A stretch of 24,819 nt of DNA from DUZB01 sp964407525. GTDB taxonomy: Bacteria; Desulfobacterota; DSM-4660; Desulfatiglandales; Desulfatiglandaceae. Of this stretch, positions 14,525 to 21,953 are shown piece by piece. The notes under the pieces were generated by a model, which made no database searches, was not told the origin of the DNA, and worked only from the letters and a program-made list of their open reading frames with translations. The stretch spans positions 1 through 24,819 of the forward strand of contig CAYOWC010000038.1 of NCBI GenBank assembly GCA_964407525.1, written 5' to 3'. A program made the position numbers and the translations under genes. Each line of letters begins with the position of its first letter. Position 1 is the stretch's first letter.

Positions 14525-16780
14525 ATGTGCAGAATGAACCATGTGTTGCTCTCAAGGCTTCCAGCGGCATCCATGCTCATTCTTTTTCTTTTCCTTGTCA
14601 CGGAGGCAACGGTAAGTGCCCAGAAGCCTTGCACCGATGCCGAGATCTGGTCCGTCTTCCCCACTTCCAGAGAACTGGGGGATGTTAACGACCAGCTTCT
14701 CACTAAAAGCGGGCCCTCATCAAATAAAGATGGCACTCGAACATTTTCCATGAGGTGGCAGGGGGCTGCATCAAGTCGATCGGTGAGCGTAACCTTGACC
14801 GAATATTTGGTCCCCAAAGATGCGAGCAAGAAAATTCACGAGTATGGATTCGATACCGTAAAAAGCCAGACCAAATCCGGCATGATAAAGCTGGGTTTCG
14901 GGGATGAAGGATACAAAACCGACGACAGAAAGAGACCTTACTATCTGCTTCATAAAGGGCAGTTTGCTCTGTCCTATTATACCAGTTACCCTGGACGATC
15001 CGGCGGGGCTCCCGGGAATCAGGACCCGACCGTTGAAAAGATCATCAAGGGAATAGCAGCGCTTCCCTGCCTGGGCCTTACAATCCAGCCTCCCCCTCCC
15101 CCGCCAGCCAATAATTGCCCGAAGATTACGCTGACGGCTTCACCCCCGAAAGCCGCCCCATCCCAGACCATCACACTGGTCGCCAAAGCCACGGATCCGG
15201 AGGGTGATCCACTCACCATGACATGGTCAGCCACCGATTCTCAGGGAAAAACGATACAGACGGCATGGAATGGAAAAGCAAGCACCGGCAATGCTCAAAT
15301 AACCGACACGGTAAACTGGAAAAATCCACCCGAGGGGAACTATAGAATAATCGTGTCGGTATCAGACGGAAAATGCGGGAAGACCCAAAAAGCGGCTACG
15401 TCTGTACTCGTACAGGCAGCGATGATAGTCAGCGTTACCACTGATAAAAAGACCTACTCTCCCGGGGAAACCGTGCTTATCAAGGGGAGTGTGAAGAATG
15501 AAAAAGGAGGAATAGATGGAGCCGCCGTGGTGGTTAATGTCGAGGGTACGTTGCTTACGGCCACCACTGACCCATTCGGGGACTATACCTGTCCTCCGTT
15601 TCCAATTCCTTCGTCTTCCAATCCAATGATTTACAAGGTTATTGCCAAGGCAACCTATTCAGGATACCCAGATAAAAACCAAGGTACAACCTTCAGTGTA
15701 GGAAAGAAAAAATTACTCGTCAAAATACGTACTGACAAAAAGAATTATTCTATTGGCGAAGAGGTAAAATGCACTATTACCGTTACCGACAGCAGTGGCA
15801 TAGACGTTCAAAACGCCGATTTGGAAATCACCGCCACTCGTTTAAAATCGGGCAAAACGCCGATAGGTTCTTCCGGCGTCACGGATCCATCCGGCAAATA
15901 TTCTTGTACCTTTCCCTGGGGAAAGAAAACCGCCGGAAAACCGATAATAGAGGGAAAATTAAAAATAGAGGTGAAAGCCGAAAATCTGGGTCATTCTACC
16001 TGGAAGGGGTATGATCCTGGATATGATGCGATCCTGGTTTCAGGCTGCGGAGATGGGGTTCTGCAATATTCTGATCAAGATAAATATTATGAGGACTGCT
16101 TTACCTGCCCGGAAGATTGTCCGTGTAAACCGGAAGAGGTATGCGACCCTCTCAATAAATTAAGAAACAAGCAAACCAACTGCAGCCCTAAAATGGCCGT
16201 TATATTTACAACGAATGCAGACCCTGCTTATACCTGGAGGCATCAATACTTTGCCGGTAACGAGTTGAAATTCATCCGGGAAAAATTCAAAAAGAAAAAA
16301 TACCACATTGAAGAAGTTAAATTATCTGGCAAAAGCACATATCTGCCGAAAAAAAAGGAATATCTATGGGTTCCTGATGCCAACCAAATCGCCAAGTATC
16401 TGGCAAGACCCTCAACAGAAGCCATCGCATTCTTTGGTCACGGGGGATCATTAGTAGACGAGGCCAAGGGAACGAATAAACCATCTTTGGGAGGGGATAA
16501 TACTGCAAACCACCTCCAAACAAATGTGCTTAATGCAACAAGCTTTAATTATCAGCAGCTCTATAAAATCAACGCTCAGGAAGCTCGAAAAATGGCGATC
16601 CAGGAAGGATTGCTGGACCCAAATTGGGACTGTGGGCTTGATTATGCCTACATCCATGCATGCCACTCATTAGACGACAACAGTATGCGTGATTTCTTAG
16701 TTCGCAATGGCGGGACGTATTGGGGCGACGTTGGTATATTGTTTGGAATAAATCCTCTTGAAAAGAGGTTGAAGCCATAG
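14525..16780 (+). CDS. Secreted multidomain protein with Ig-like modules and C-terminal caspase-like (clan CD) domain
   Basis: A 751-residue exported protein of no family I can name as a whole. Signal peptide ~1-32 (cleavage after VSA). An unassigned globular domain (33-185) ends in a six-proline hinge (189-194). An Ig/cadherin-like module (197-295, TDPEGDPLTMTWSA) follows, then two related beta modules (300-393 and 397-490) each opening with TDKK-x-YS-x-GE. A cysteine-rich segment (505-553) contains DCPCKPEEVCDP. The last ~195 residues look like a caspase/gingipain-type fold: strand AIAFFGHGG with His639, and strand YAYIHACHS with Cys713, then FLVRNGGTYWGDVG. The His-Cys order and contexts fit clan CD, but activity is inference. 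GGGGG precedes the ATG; the next gene follows by 12 bp. The C-terminal half is AT- and Lys-rich compared with neighbours, hinting at transfer. Confidence 0.75.
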   Translation: MCRMNHVLLSRLPAASMLILFLFLVTEATVSAQKPCTDAEIWSVFPTSRELGDVNDQLLTKSGPSSNKDGTRTFSMRWQGAASSRSVSVTLTEYLVPKDASKKIHEYGFDTVKSQTKSGMIKLGFGDEGYKTDDRKRPYYLLHKGQFALSYYTSYPGRSGGAPGNQDPTVEKIIKGIAALPCLGLTIQPPPPPPANNCPKITLTASPPKAAPSQTITLVAKATDPEGDPLTMTWSATDSQGKTIQTAWNGKASTGNAQITDTVNWKNPPEGNYRIIVSVSDGKCGKTQKAATSVLVQAAMIVSVTTDKKTYSPGETVLIKGSVKNEKGGIDGAAVVVNVEGTLLTATTDPFGDYTCPPFPIPSSSNPMIYKVIAKATYSGYPDKNQGTTFSVGKKKLLVKIRTDKKNYSIGEEVKCTITVTDSSGIDVQNADLEITATRLKSGKTPIGSSGVTDPSGKYSCTFPWGKKTAGKPIIEGKLKIEVKAENLGHSTWKGYDPGYDAILVSGCGDGVLQYSDQDKYYEDCFTCPEDCPCKPEEVCDPLNKLRNKQTNCSPKMAVIFTTNADPAYTWRHQYFAGNELKFIREKFKKKKYHIEEVKLSGKSTYLPKKKEYLWVPDANQIAKYLARPSTEAIAFFGHGGSLVDEAKGTNKPSLGGDNTANHLQTNVLNATSFNYQQLYKINAQEARKMAIQEGLLDPNWDCGLDYAYIHACHSLDDNSMRDFLVRNGGTYWGDVGILFGINPLEKRLKP

Positions 16781-16792
16781 GAGATGCAGGAC

Positions 16793-17863
16793 ATGAAAAA
16801 TAATTACAGAATTAATTGCAATATGTGGATGCTTTATTTTGCAGTCATTTCATCCTTGTTCAGTGTCGGAGTGTTCTGCAAAATCGCTTTTGCACAGGGA
16901 GGCGTACAAGCCGCGTCTCAAGCCTTGTCTTCCTATGGGTTAGAAAAAGTAGAGGTCTCCTTACTGGAAAACTGTGTTTTGATAAGTTATCTACAACGAA
17001 TATCCGAATTCAACACCCTTGACGAAGTGGCTGTGAGGATAGCTGAGATCACACAAACCGTAAGCAACAGGTTGCCTGCTCAAAAAAACGTCTGCATTCA
17101 CCAGCATTTTGATGACGGCCAGATTCTCCAAATCACTATAGCGCCTGAAGATGCCCGTGGGGTTCTCAATGGACAGCTACCCACGGAAACTTTCTTAGAC
17201 AAAGTAGAGATGAAGCCGCTCACAAGGGGTGCTCCCATTGTACCCGGCAGATGTGAACCGGATAAAGGGATGAACTGCAATAATTCCGAAGCCTGTACCT
17301 GCTATCCCAATGAGGTTTGCGCGCCGAACGATCCAAGGGCAAATAGTAAAGGCTGTGTAGAAAAACATACTCCTTCTAATGCCCATCTTGTTGGCTCGGA
17401 ATATGTTTGTAATAAAGGATATGAATGGGATACTGATCTCACGGGATGTGTTCAAGTTGGAGGAGGTTCAAAGATACCCGCTACCGGGAAACCTCAAGTT
17501 CCAACAACATCCGGAAACCTTTCTACGGAACCCTTCAATACCATCATCAACCAGACCTTGTTGCTGGACAGTATTCCACCTTCGCCTTTCAATCAGAAAG
17601 AAGAATTCTCCCTTGGGGACACCATGTATGTGTGGATTGAGACTCAGATCTTACAAACGCCCCATAAATTGGAAATCGTATGGAACCATCCTTCTGGGAA
17701 AGAGACAAAACGGGAGACGTTTAATCTGCGCGGATGGGGAGAAAAAGAAACGTTCTGGTCTGAACTACAGACAGGACGTCAAATGATGCAGGGGCGGTGG
17801 AAGGTTGACATTCTCATAGATGGCAGGGTTGATCGAATAATGTCCCTCATTCTCAAACCTTAA
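16793..17863 (+). CDS. Secreted cysteine-rich protein, partner of the caspase-like protein
   Basis: A 356-residue exported protein I do not recognise as a named family. The start is placed at the ATG at 16793, since AGGAG (16779-16783) sits 9 bp upstream; the ATG at 16784 abuts it. The signal peptide ends near AFA-Q (about residue 35). A mixed alpha/beta domain (about 36-145) follows. Next comes a cysteine-rich part with CTCYPNEVCAP, close to the CPCKPEEVCDP of the preceding protein, and a Pro/Thr/Ser linker. The C-terminal ~95 residues are beta-rich (EIVWNHPSGKET ... GRWKVDILIDGRV) and resemble DUF2914-type domains, which is a weak resemblance. It overlaps nikO by 11 bp, tail to tail. Confidence 0.65.
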   Translation: MKNNYRINCNMWMLYFAVISSLFSVGVFCKIAFAQGGVQAASQALSSYGLEKVEVSLLENCVLISYLQRISEFNTLDEVAVRIAEITQTVSNRLPAQKNVCIHQHFDDGQILQITIAPEDARGVLNGQLPTETFLDKVEMKPLTRGAPIVPGRCEPDKGMNCNNSEACTCYPNEVCAPNDPRANSKGCVEKHTPSNAHLVGSEYVCNKGYEWDTDLTGCVQVGGGSKIPATGKPQVPTTSGNLSTEPFNTIINQTLLLDSIPPSPFNQKEEFSLGDTMYVWIETQILQTPHKLEIVWNHPSGKETKRETFNLRGWGEKETFWSELQTGRQMMQGRWKVDILIDGRVDRIMSLILKP

Positions 17864-18602
17864 AACCACCCTTCCCATGATCATGGGGATGTCCTGCAGC
17901 AGGGTGTCTGTGCAAGTGAGCATGGAGGGAGCTCACATCCCCGTCAAAGACAATTCGGCCTGCCTTCATGCTGTATATTTTCTCTGTGGTCTTAGCCAGA
18001 AAATCATACTCGTGGGAAACAATGACCGTACTGATGTCGAGGCGATTCAGGAGGGACTCGATCCTGAACCGGGCGTCTTCATCCAGACCGGTGGTGGGTT
18101 CGTCAAGAAGGAGGGCATCAGGCTGCATAACCAACACCGTTGCAAGAGAGACAAGCTTTTTTTCACCCCCGGACAGTTTGTGGGTGATTCGATTTTCAAA
18201 TCCCTGCAGGTTCAATTGTTCCAGGGTTTCCATGGCCATTTCCCGAGCTTTTTTCGGGCTTATGCCATGGTTAAGGGGACCAAAAGCCACGTCCTCCAGG
18301 ACGGTCGGGGAAAAAAGTTGATCGTCCGCGTTCTGAAAAAGAAATCCGATCCTGCGTCTGAGTTCCAGGAAGTCCTTCTTCGTTTCAACCGGTTTTCCCA
18401 CAAGCCCAATGGTGCCGGACGAAGGCTTGAGGAGCCCCATAATGATGTGCATCAAGGTGGTCTTACCGCTCCCGTTATAGCCGATCAACCCCAGTTTTTC
18501 CCCTTTGGGAAGAGCAAATGTCAGGTTGTCCAGTACCGGTTTGCCGGTTTCATAGGAAAAGCAGATCCTGTCAAGCTCTATGATGTTTTTCAGTTCACCC
18601 AT
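17853..18602 (-). CDS. nikO: Nickel/cobalt ECF transporter ATPase (NikO/CbiO) with His-rich tail
   Basis: ATP-binding subunit of the energy-coupling-factor metal importer; it drives uptake through NikQ and NikM at the inner membrane. Walker A GYNGSGKTT at 41-49, Q-loop Gln90 in FLFQNADDQLF (a CbiO-type signature), LSGGEKK at 143-149, Walker B ALLLDEPT at 163-170, and H-loop His197. A metal-related tail follows: seven histidines between 227 and 242 (H-A-H-L-H-R-H ... H-P-H-D-H). The ATG overlaps the end of nikQ by 13 bp. The length of 249 is slightly short for CbiO. The 3' end overlaps the convergent secreted-protein gene by 11 bp. Confidence 0.95.
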   Translation of the reverse strand: MGELKNIIELDRICFSYETGKPVLDNLTFALPKGEKLGLIGYNGSGKTTLMHIIMGLLKPSSGTIGLVGKPVETKKDFLELRRRIGFLFQNADDQLFSPTVLEDVAFGPLNHGISPKKAREMAMETLEQLNLQGFENRITHKLSGGEKKLVSLATVLVMQPDALLLDEPTTGLDEDARFRIESLLNRLDISTVIVSHEYDFLAKTTEKIYSMKAGRIVFDGDVSSLHAHLHRHPAAGHPHDHGKGGFKV

Positions 18603-19342
18603 TCAAGTCCCCCAATGACCACTAACATAACTGTCATAGAAAACAGCCAGATCCAGTCCCGTCCGGAAAATGAAAACGTCTGCAGGGAATGAAATTTTCC
18701 GGAAAACCCACGGCAGAGCATGGCCATGTATACCCGCTCCGCCCGTTCCGAAGCCCGCACGAAAAGCATACCCACCAGATAGGCGAAGGTCCTGTAGGTA
18801 TGCAGGGTCGTGGAAGGCTGAAACCCGCGCACGGTTGCTGACCTGACCAGCCGATGGTATTCCTCTTCCACGACAAAAAGATACCGATAGTTCAATAGCA
18901 GCAGATAGACGATTTTTCCCGGCACGCCCAGCCGGCCGAGGGCGGCCCCCAGGGTAGCAACGGGACTGGTGGCAACCAGGGCGATAAACGCGAGAAGGAT
19001 GGCGTTGGATTTCAAGGTAATACGAAATGCCACAAGGACCCCTTCCCGAGAGACGGTCAAAGGCCCCAGAGAAAAAAGCGCTTCACCGGGATAAGTAACG
19101 GGCACCACGAGCCAGAAAAAAAAGACAAAACCGTTCACCACGGCGACCCGTTTGGCCAGATCCGGAATGGACAGTCGGGATATTCCTGCCAGCACAAAGG
19201 AGAAAGCGCAGGCTGCAAGAAGGGCCGAAAATTGGTTTGACAGGGCCACAACGAAGGCATACAGGACAGCCATGACAATCCTTGACCGTGGATCGAGTCG
19301 GTGAATCGGGGAGGTTCCCGCGGAAAAGATCTCCTGCAACAT
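18590..19342 (-). CDS. nikQ: Nickel/cobalt ECF transporter transmembrane subunit (NikQ/CbiQ)
   Basis: The T-component coupling ATP hydrolysis by NikO to the substrate-binding NikM. About 250 residues with at least five hydrophobic helices (for example VMAVLYAFVVALSNQFSALL). It has the family's paired coupling motifs near the C-terminal half: SATVRGFQP and ERVYMAMLCRGFSG, matching the A-R-G type signatures. The start is set at the ATG at 19342, 7 bp after the nikL stop with AAAAAGGA upstream. A longer frame to 19411 would overlap nikL by more than 60 bp and adds residues not seen in homologues (S-P-I-H-R-L-D-P-R should lie near the N-terminus). Confidence 0.92.
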   Translation of the reverse strand: MLQEIFSAGTSPIHRLDPRSRIVMAVLYAFVVALSNQFSALLAACAFSFVLAGISRLSIPDLAKRVAVVNGFVFFFWLVVPVTYPGEALFSLGPLTVSREGVLVAFRITLKSNAILLAFIALVATSPVATLGAALGRLGVPGKIVYLLLLNYRYLFVVEEEYHRLVRSATVRGFQPSTTLHTYRTFAYLVGMLFVRASERAERVYMAMLCRGFSGKFHSLQTFSFSGRDWIWLFSMTVMLVVIGGLEWVN

Positions 19343-19349
19343 AGATCGA

Positions 19350-20003
19350 TCAGTCCTTTTTCCCTGGCTCGATTTCAGAGCTTTTGCGGCGAAAGTGGAT
19401 ATACGCGGCAAGCCCCATCAAACCCAGGATATAGCCCGCACCCCCCAGGATATCCCGAAGCGAGGGACCTGTTTCCCTGGTCTCCACAAGAAGGCTGAAT
19501 ACAGGTTTCAGCTTCTGATCAAGAGTTTGTTCCACAATTTGCCGGATTTCGTCCCGGTCGACGCCGGATATGAACACCTGCTCTATCGGTTTTTCGGGTA
19601 CATTTTTTACAGAGGCGGCTGCTTCCACCTTTGGCTCAGAAACACCGCCAAGCTCATCGACGGGGATGGTCCATTCGCCTCGGTGGCCAGTGCCAGCCTT
19701 AATAACCATCTTCATACCGACCCTTCCAGGTATGGGAAAGGAAAACTCCCCCTGGTCATCGGTTTTTCCAGAGAGGAGCTGGTTCCCATCGAGATCGTAG
19801 ATAATTAGCTCTCCCTCTTTTACCCGTTTTCCTCCGCTGAACTTGCTTTGCGTATGGACAGTGTCGCCTTCCACCCATGCGAATAGGTTCACTCTGTGAG
19901 CCTCAACGGAACCGGGCCGCAGCGTGCAAAAAATGACCAGGCTCGCCAAACCCGCGATAATCCCATTCCAACGGTAACGTTTCATTGAGCCAAACGTTTT
20001 CAT
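19350..20003 (-). CDS. nikL: NikL-like accessory protein of the nickel transporter
   Basis: A ~217-residue exported protein with a carboxypeptidase-regulatory-like beta domain, the NikL/CbiL-type component found with NikM. The start is at the ATG at 20003, with TTGGAG 6 bp upstream; an upstream in-frame ATG (20069) lacks that support. The signal peptide ends in VEA followed by His (H-R-V-N-L-F-A-W), so the mature chain would begin with His. The domain reads VEGDTVHTQSKFSGGKRV ... DDQGEFSFPIPG. A C-terminal helix (GAGYILGLMGLAAYIHF) anchors it in the inner membrane. It sits between nikM and nikQ. The name is by context and features; direct function in metal delivery is inference. Confidence 0.82.
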   Translation of the reverse strand: MKTFGSMKRYRWNGIIAGLASLVIFCTLRPGSVEAHRVNLFAWVEGDTVHTQSKFSGGKRVKEGELIIYDLDGNQLLSGKTDDQGEFSFPIPGRVGMKMVIKAGTGHRGEWTIPVDELGGVSEPKVEAAASVKNVPEKPIEQVFISGVDRDEIRQIVEQTLDQKLKPVFSLLVETRETGPSLRDILGGAGYILGLMGLAAYIHFRRKSSEIEPGKKD

Positions 20004-20049
20004 CTTTTTCTCCAATGCGTCGATATATCGATCTGCTTCAGTCTCTGTT

Positions 20050-20089
20050 TTCCAACCGTGAACTGGCAATTGTAAACCGTAAACAATTA
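20050..20089. repeat. Degenerate period-7 array at the nikM stop codon
   Basis: Reading the minus strand just after the nikM TAA (20089-20087), five heptamers are in register: GTTTACG, GTTTACA, ATTGCCA, GTTCACG, GTTGGAA. The array is weaker than those at rlmL and valS. AATTGT/ACAATT (20068-20073, 20083-20088) also form a small hairpin. Confidence 0.5.
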
Positions 20090-20683
20090 CCCCACCAACA
20101 TGTCAGGCTGTACCTTTTTAAGAAAGGTCACACAAAAGGCCGTAATAAGGCCTTCTATTATCATCACGGGAACATGGGCGGCCACAACAAGATAAGACAC
20201 CTTCAGGAAATTTTCTTCCGTGAAGATCAGTGCCAAACCGACCATGATTCCCGCAAGAAAGACCGAAAACGCCCCGCACGCAAAAGCTGCCGGCAGTGCA
20301 ATCCTGGATTGTTTACACACCAGGACCCTGAAAAGGTAATAACAGAATACGGCGGGCAGAGCCATGATCATCGTGTTGACGCCGAGGGTTGTGATGCCGC
20401 CGAACTGGAAGAAAACAGCCTGGAGAACCAGGGCCACAAGGATGACCGGAAAGGCCACCCACCCTAATATGAGACCCACAATCCCATTGAGGATCAGATG
20501 GGCGCTTGAGGGACCGACGGGCACGTGAATCAGGGAGGCTATAAAAAAGGCGGCGGCAAGAATCGCTGCACGCGGAATGCGTTCAAAATCGAGTTTTTTC
20601 AGCCCGATGGCGGTTCCGGCAGCAGCCAGGGCAACCCCTGAAATCAGGACCGGCCCGGATAAAATTCCTTCAGAGATATGCAT
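20087..20683 (-). CDS. nikM: Nickel/cobalt ECF transporter substrate-binding subunit (NikM/CbiM)
   Basis: The metal-binding S-component, a 198-residue integral membrane protein. The N-terminus MHISEG is the family hallmark: in the known NikM structure the free N-terminus and His2 bind the metal. HVPVGPSSAHLILNG (His53, His62) supplies the conserved second-helix histidine; this G-P-S-S-x-H-L form resembles NikM more than CbiM, favouring nickel. About six hydrophobic helices follow. It is followed by nikL after 83 bp and preceded by the porin gene after 118 bp. Confidence 0.94.
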   Translation of the reverse strand: MHISEGILSGPVLISGVALAAAGTAIGLKKLDFERIPRAAILAAAFFIASLIHVPVGPSSAHLILNGIVGLILGWVAFPVILVALVLQAVFFQFGGITTLGVNTMIMALPAVFCYYLFRVLVCKQSRIALPAAFACGAFSVFLAGIMVGLALIFTEENFLKVSYLVVAAHVPVMIIEGLITAFCVTFLKKVQPDMLVG

Positions 20684-20693
20684 AATACAACCC

Positions 20694-20736
20694 TATATAA
20701 AACAAAACCGGCAAATGTACAACGAAAGTCTGTACA
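20694..20736 (-). promoter_or_regulatory. Possible internal promoter and TGTACA pair upstream of nikM
   Basis: Two TGTACA palindromes lie at 20716-20721 and 20731-20736, 9 bp apart. On the minus strand TTGTAC (20722-20717) and TATATA (20699-20694) are spaced 17 bp. A start from this promoter would lie only a few bases before the nikM ATG, which weakens the case. No NikR-type GTATGA site was found. Confidence 0.25.
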
Positions 20737-20801
20737 CTGATCCTTCACCCCGCATGTCCAATGAAGGCTGAGCGAAAACTAGGAGTCCTCACTCCAATAC
20801 C

Positions 20802-21935
20802 CTAAAATTCTGCCGTAAGTCGAACCCCGAAAATCCAACCATTGGGGCTGTCTCCTTCTTTCATGGAATCCTTCATATACTGAATATCCCCGGTGACAGC
20901 GAAGATGCTGTTCAGGGAAAAACGGCTGTAGACCTCAAACACGTCGGTGTGGTCCACCTCCATGTTGCCGCCCCCCAGGTGGGCATAGCCAATCCCGATA
21001 TTATCCAGCTCACGATTCCACGGCTTGCCACTGATATTCAGGCCACCGGAATAGATATACTTGCAATAGGCGGCTGCGGCATCGTCCTGCTTTCCAAACC
21101 GAATCCACGCCCCTAAGACCTCCCCTAATTGCTGATCAAATGAGATTAGAGCACAACTCATCCGTTCTTTTTCGGTACCTGCCACATTGCTGAAATCGCT
21201 GCTGGTGGTATCCAAAACCAGCCGGTAGTTTCCTTCCCCAAGACCGAAATCCAAAGTGTAGCCAAATTGAATCCCAAAGAAATTATAGGGTTCGTCAAAC
21301 TCCCCTTCTTCCCCATTGCTCCCCATGGCCATGGCCACGCCTCTTAGGGAAAAGCTGCCGATCTCCCATTCCACGGCCCCACCAATGTCATAGGAGGGTA
21401 AAAAGGCGTTGGGGCCGTTTATCAGACCTTCGTTCATAAACTGAGTATACTCATCATTGGAGAAGGCATTTTCATCTAAGTAGTCCGTGGCGTCGATGAT
21501 GCCGCCTGTCAACCCCAACGTATGATTTCCGCTGAACTCAAAAACGTGTTTGTACCAAGCCGTGAGCAGATAGTCCCGGTTTCTGCCGTTGATGTCCTTA
21601 TAGTCATCCTGCACATTGCCGCCCCACGGGGCAAGCGCAAAGGGAGACCGACCTTCTCCATTCAAACCGTTCCCCGCCCCAAATCCGAACTTCGTAAAGA
21701 TCTCATCGTTCTCGGTAGGAGTAAAACTGATCTCTGGCTCAAAAACCAGGACCCCTCTGCCTTCATTCTCATAATCCGGCGAATCCGTAATGTTCTGATA
21801 CTGATATATCCCGGCCATGACGCCTCCAATCGAAAACATTTCGTTGATTTCGTAAGAAAATCCGTTGCCAGAATGAAGAACAACGCCCAGGATCGCGCAT
21901 AGAAAAGCAAAACGCATCTTTTTCATTGGTCGCAT
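20802..21935 (-). CDS. OprB-type carbohydrate-porin-like outer-membrane beta-barrel protein
   Basis: A 377-residue outer-membrane porin resembling the OprB (carbohydrate-selective porin) family. The signal peptide is ~28 residues (MRPMKKMRFAF ... GFS). The body alternates short polar and aromatic beta-strands (EPEISFTPTENDEIFTKFGFG, AWYKHVFEFSG, IQFGYTLDFGLG). It ends in V-R-L-T-A-E-F, with the C-terminal Phe needed for barrel assembly. GGGAGGAAG precedes the ATG at 21935. It lies 18 bp after nikK, before nikM, in the same direction. Its place inside a nickel operon suggests outer-membrane passage of nickel or a nickel chelate (inference). Confidence 0.85.
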   Translation of the reverse strand: MRPMKKMRFAFLCAILGVVLHSGNGFSYEINEMFSIGGVMAGIYQYQNITDSPDYENEGRGVLVFEPEISFTPTENDEIFTKFGFGAGNGLNGEGRSPFALAPWGGNVQDDYKDINGRNRDYLLTAWYKHVFEFSGNHTLGLTGGIIDATDYLDENAFSNDEYTQFMNEGLINGPNAFLPSYDIGGAVEWEIGSFSLRGVAMAMGSNGEEGEFDEPYNFFGIQFGYTLDFGLGEGNYRLVLDTTSSDFSNVAGTEKERMSCALISFDQQLGEVLGAWIRFGKQDDAAAAYCKYIYSGGLNISGKPWNRELDNIGIGYAHLGGGNMEVDHTDVFEVYSRFSLNSIFAVTGDIQYMKDSMKEGDSPNGWIFGVRLTAEF

Positions 21936-21953
21936 AGCCGCTTCCTCCCTGAG

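Noticed and set aside
17877..18692. 271-codon plus-strand open frame over nikO
   Set aside because: Antisense to an ABC ATPase with all motifs in place.
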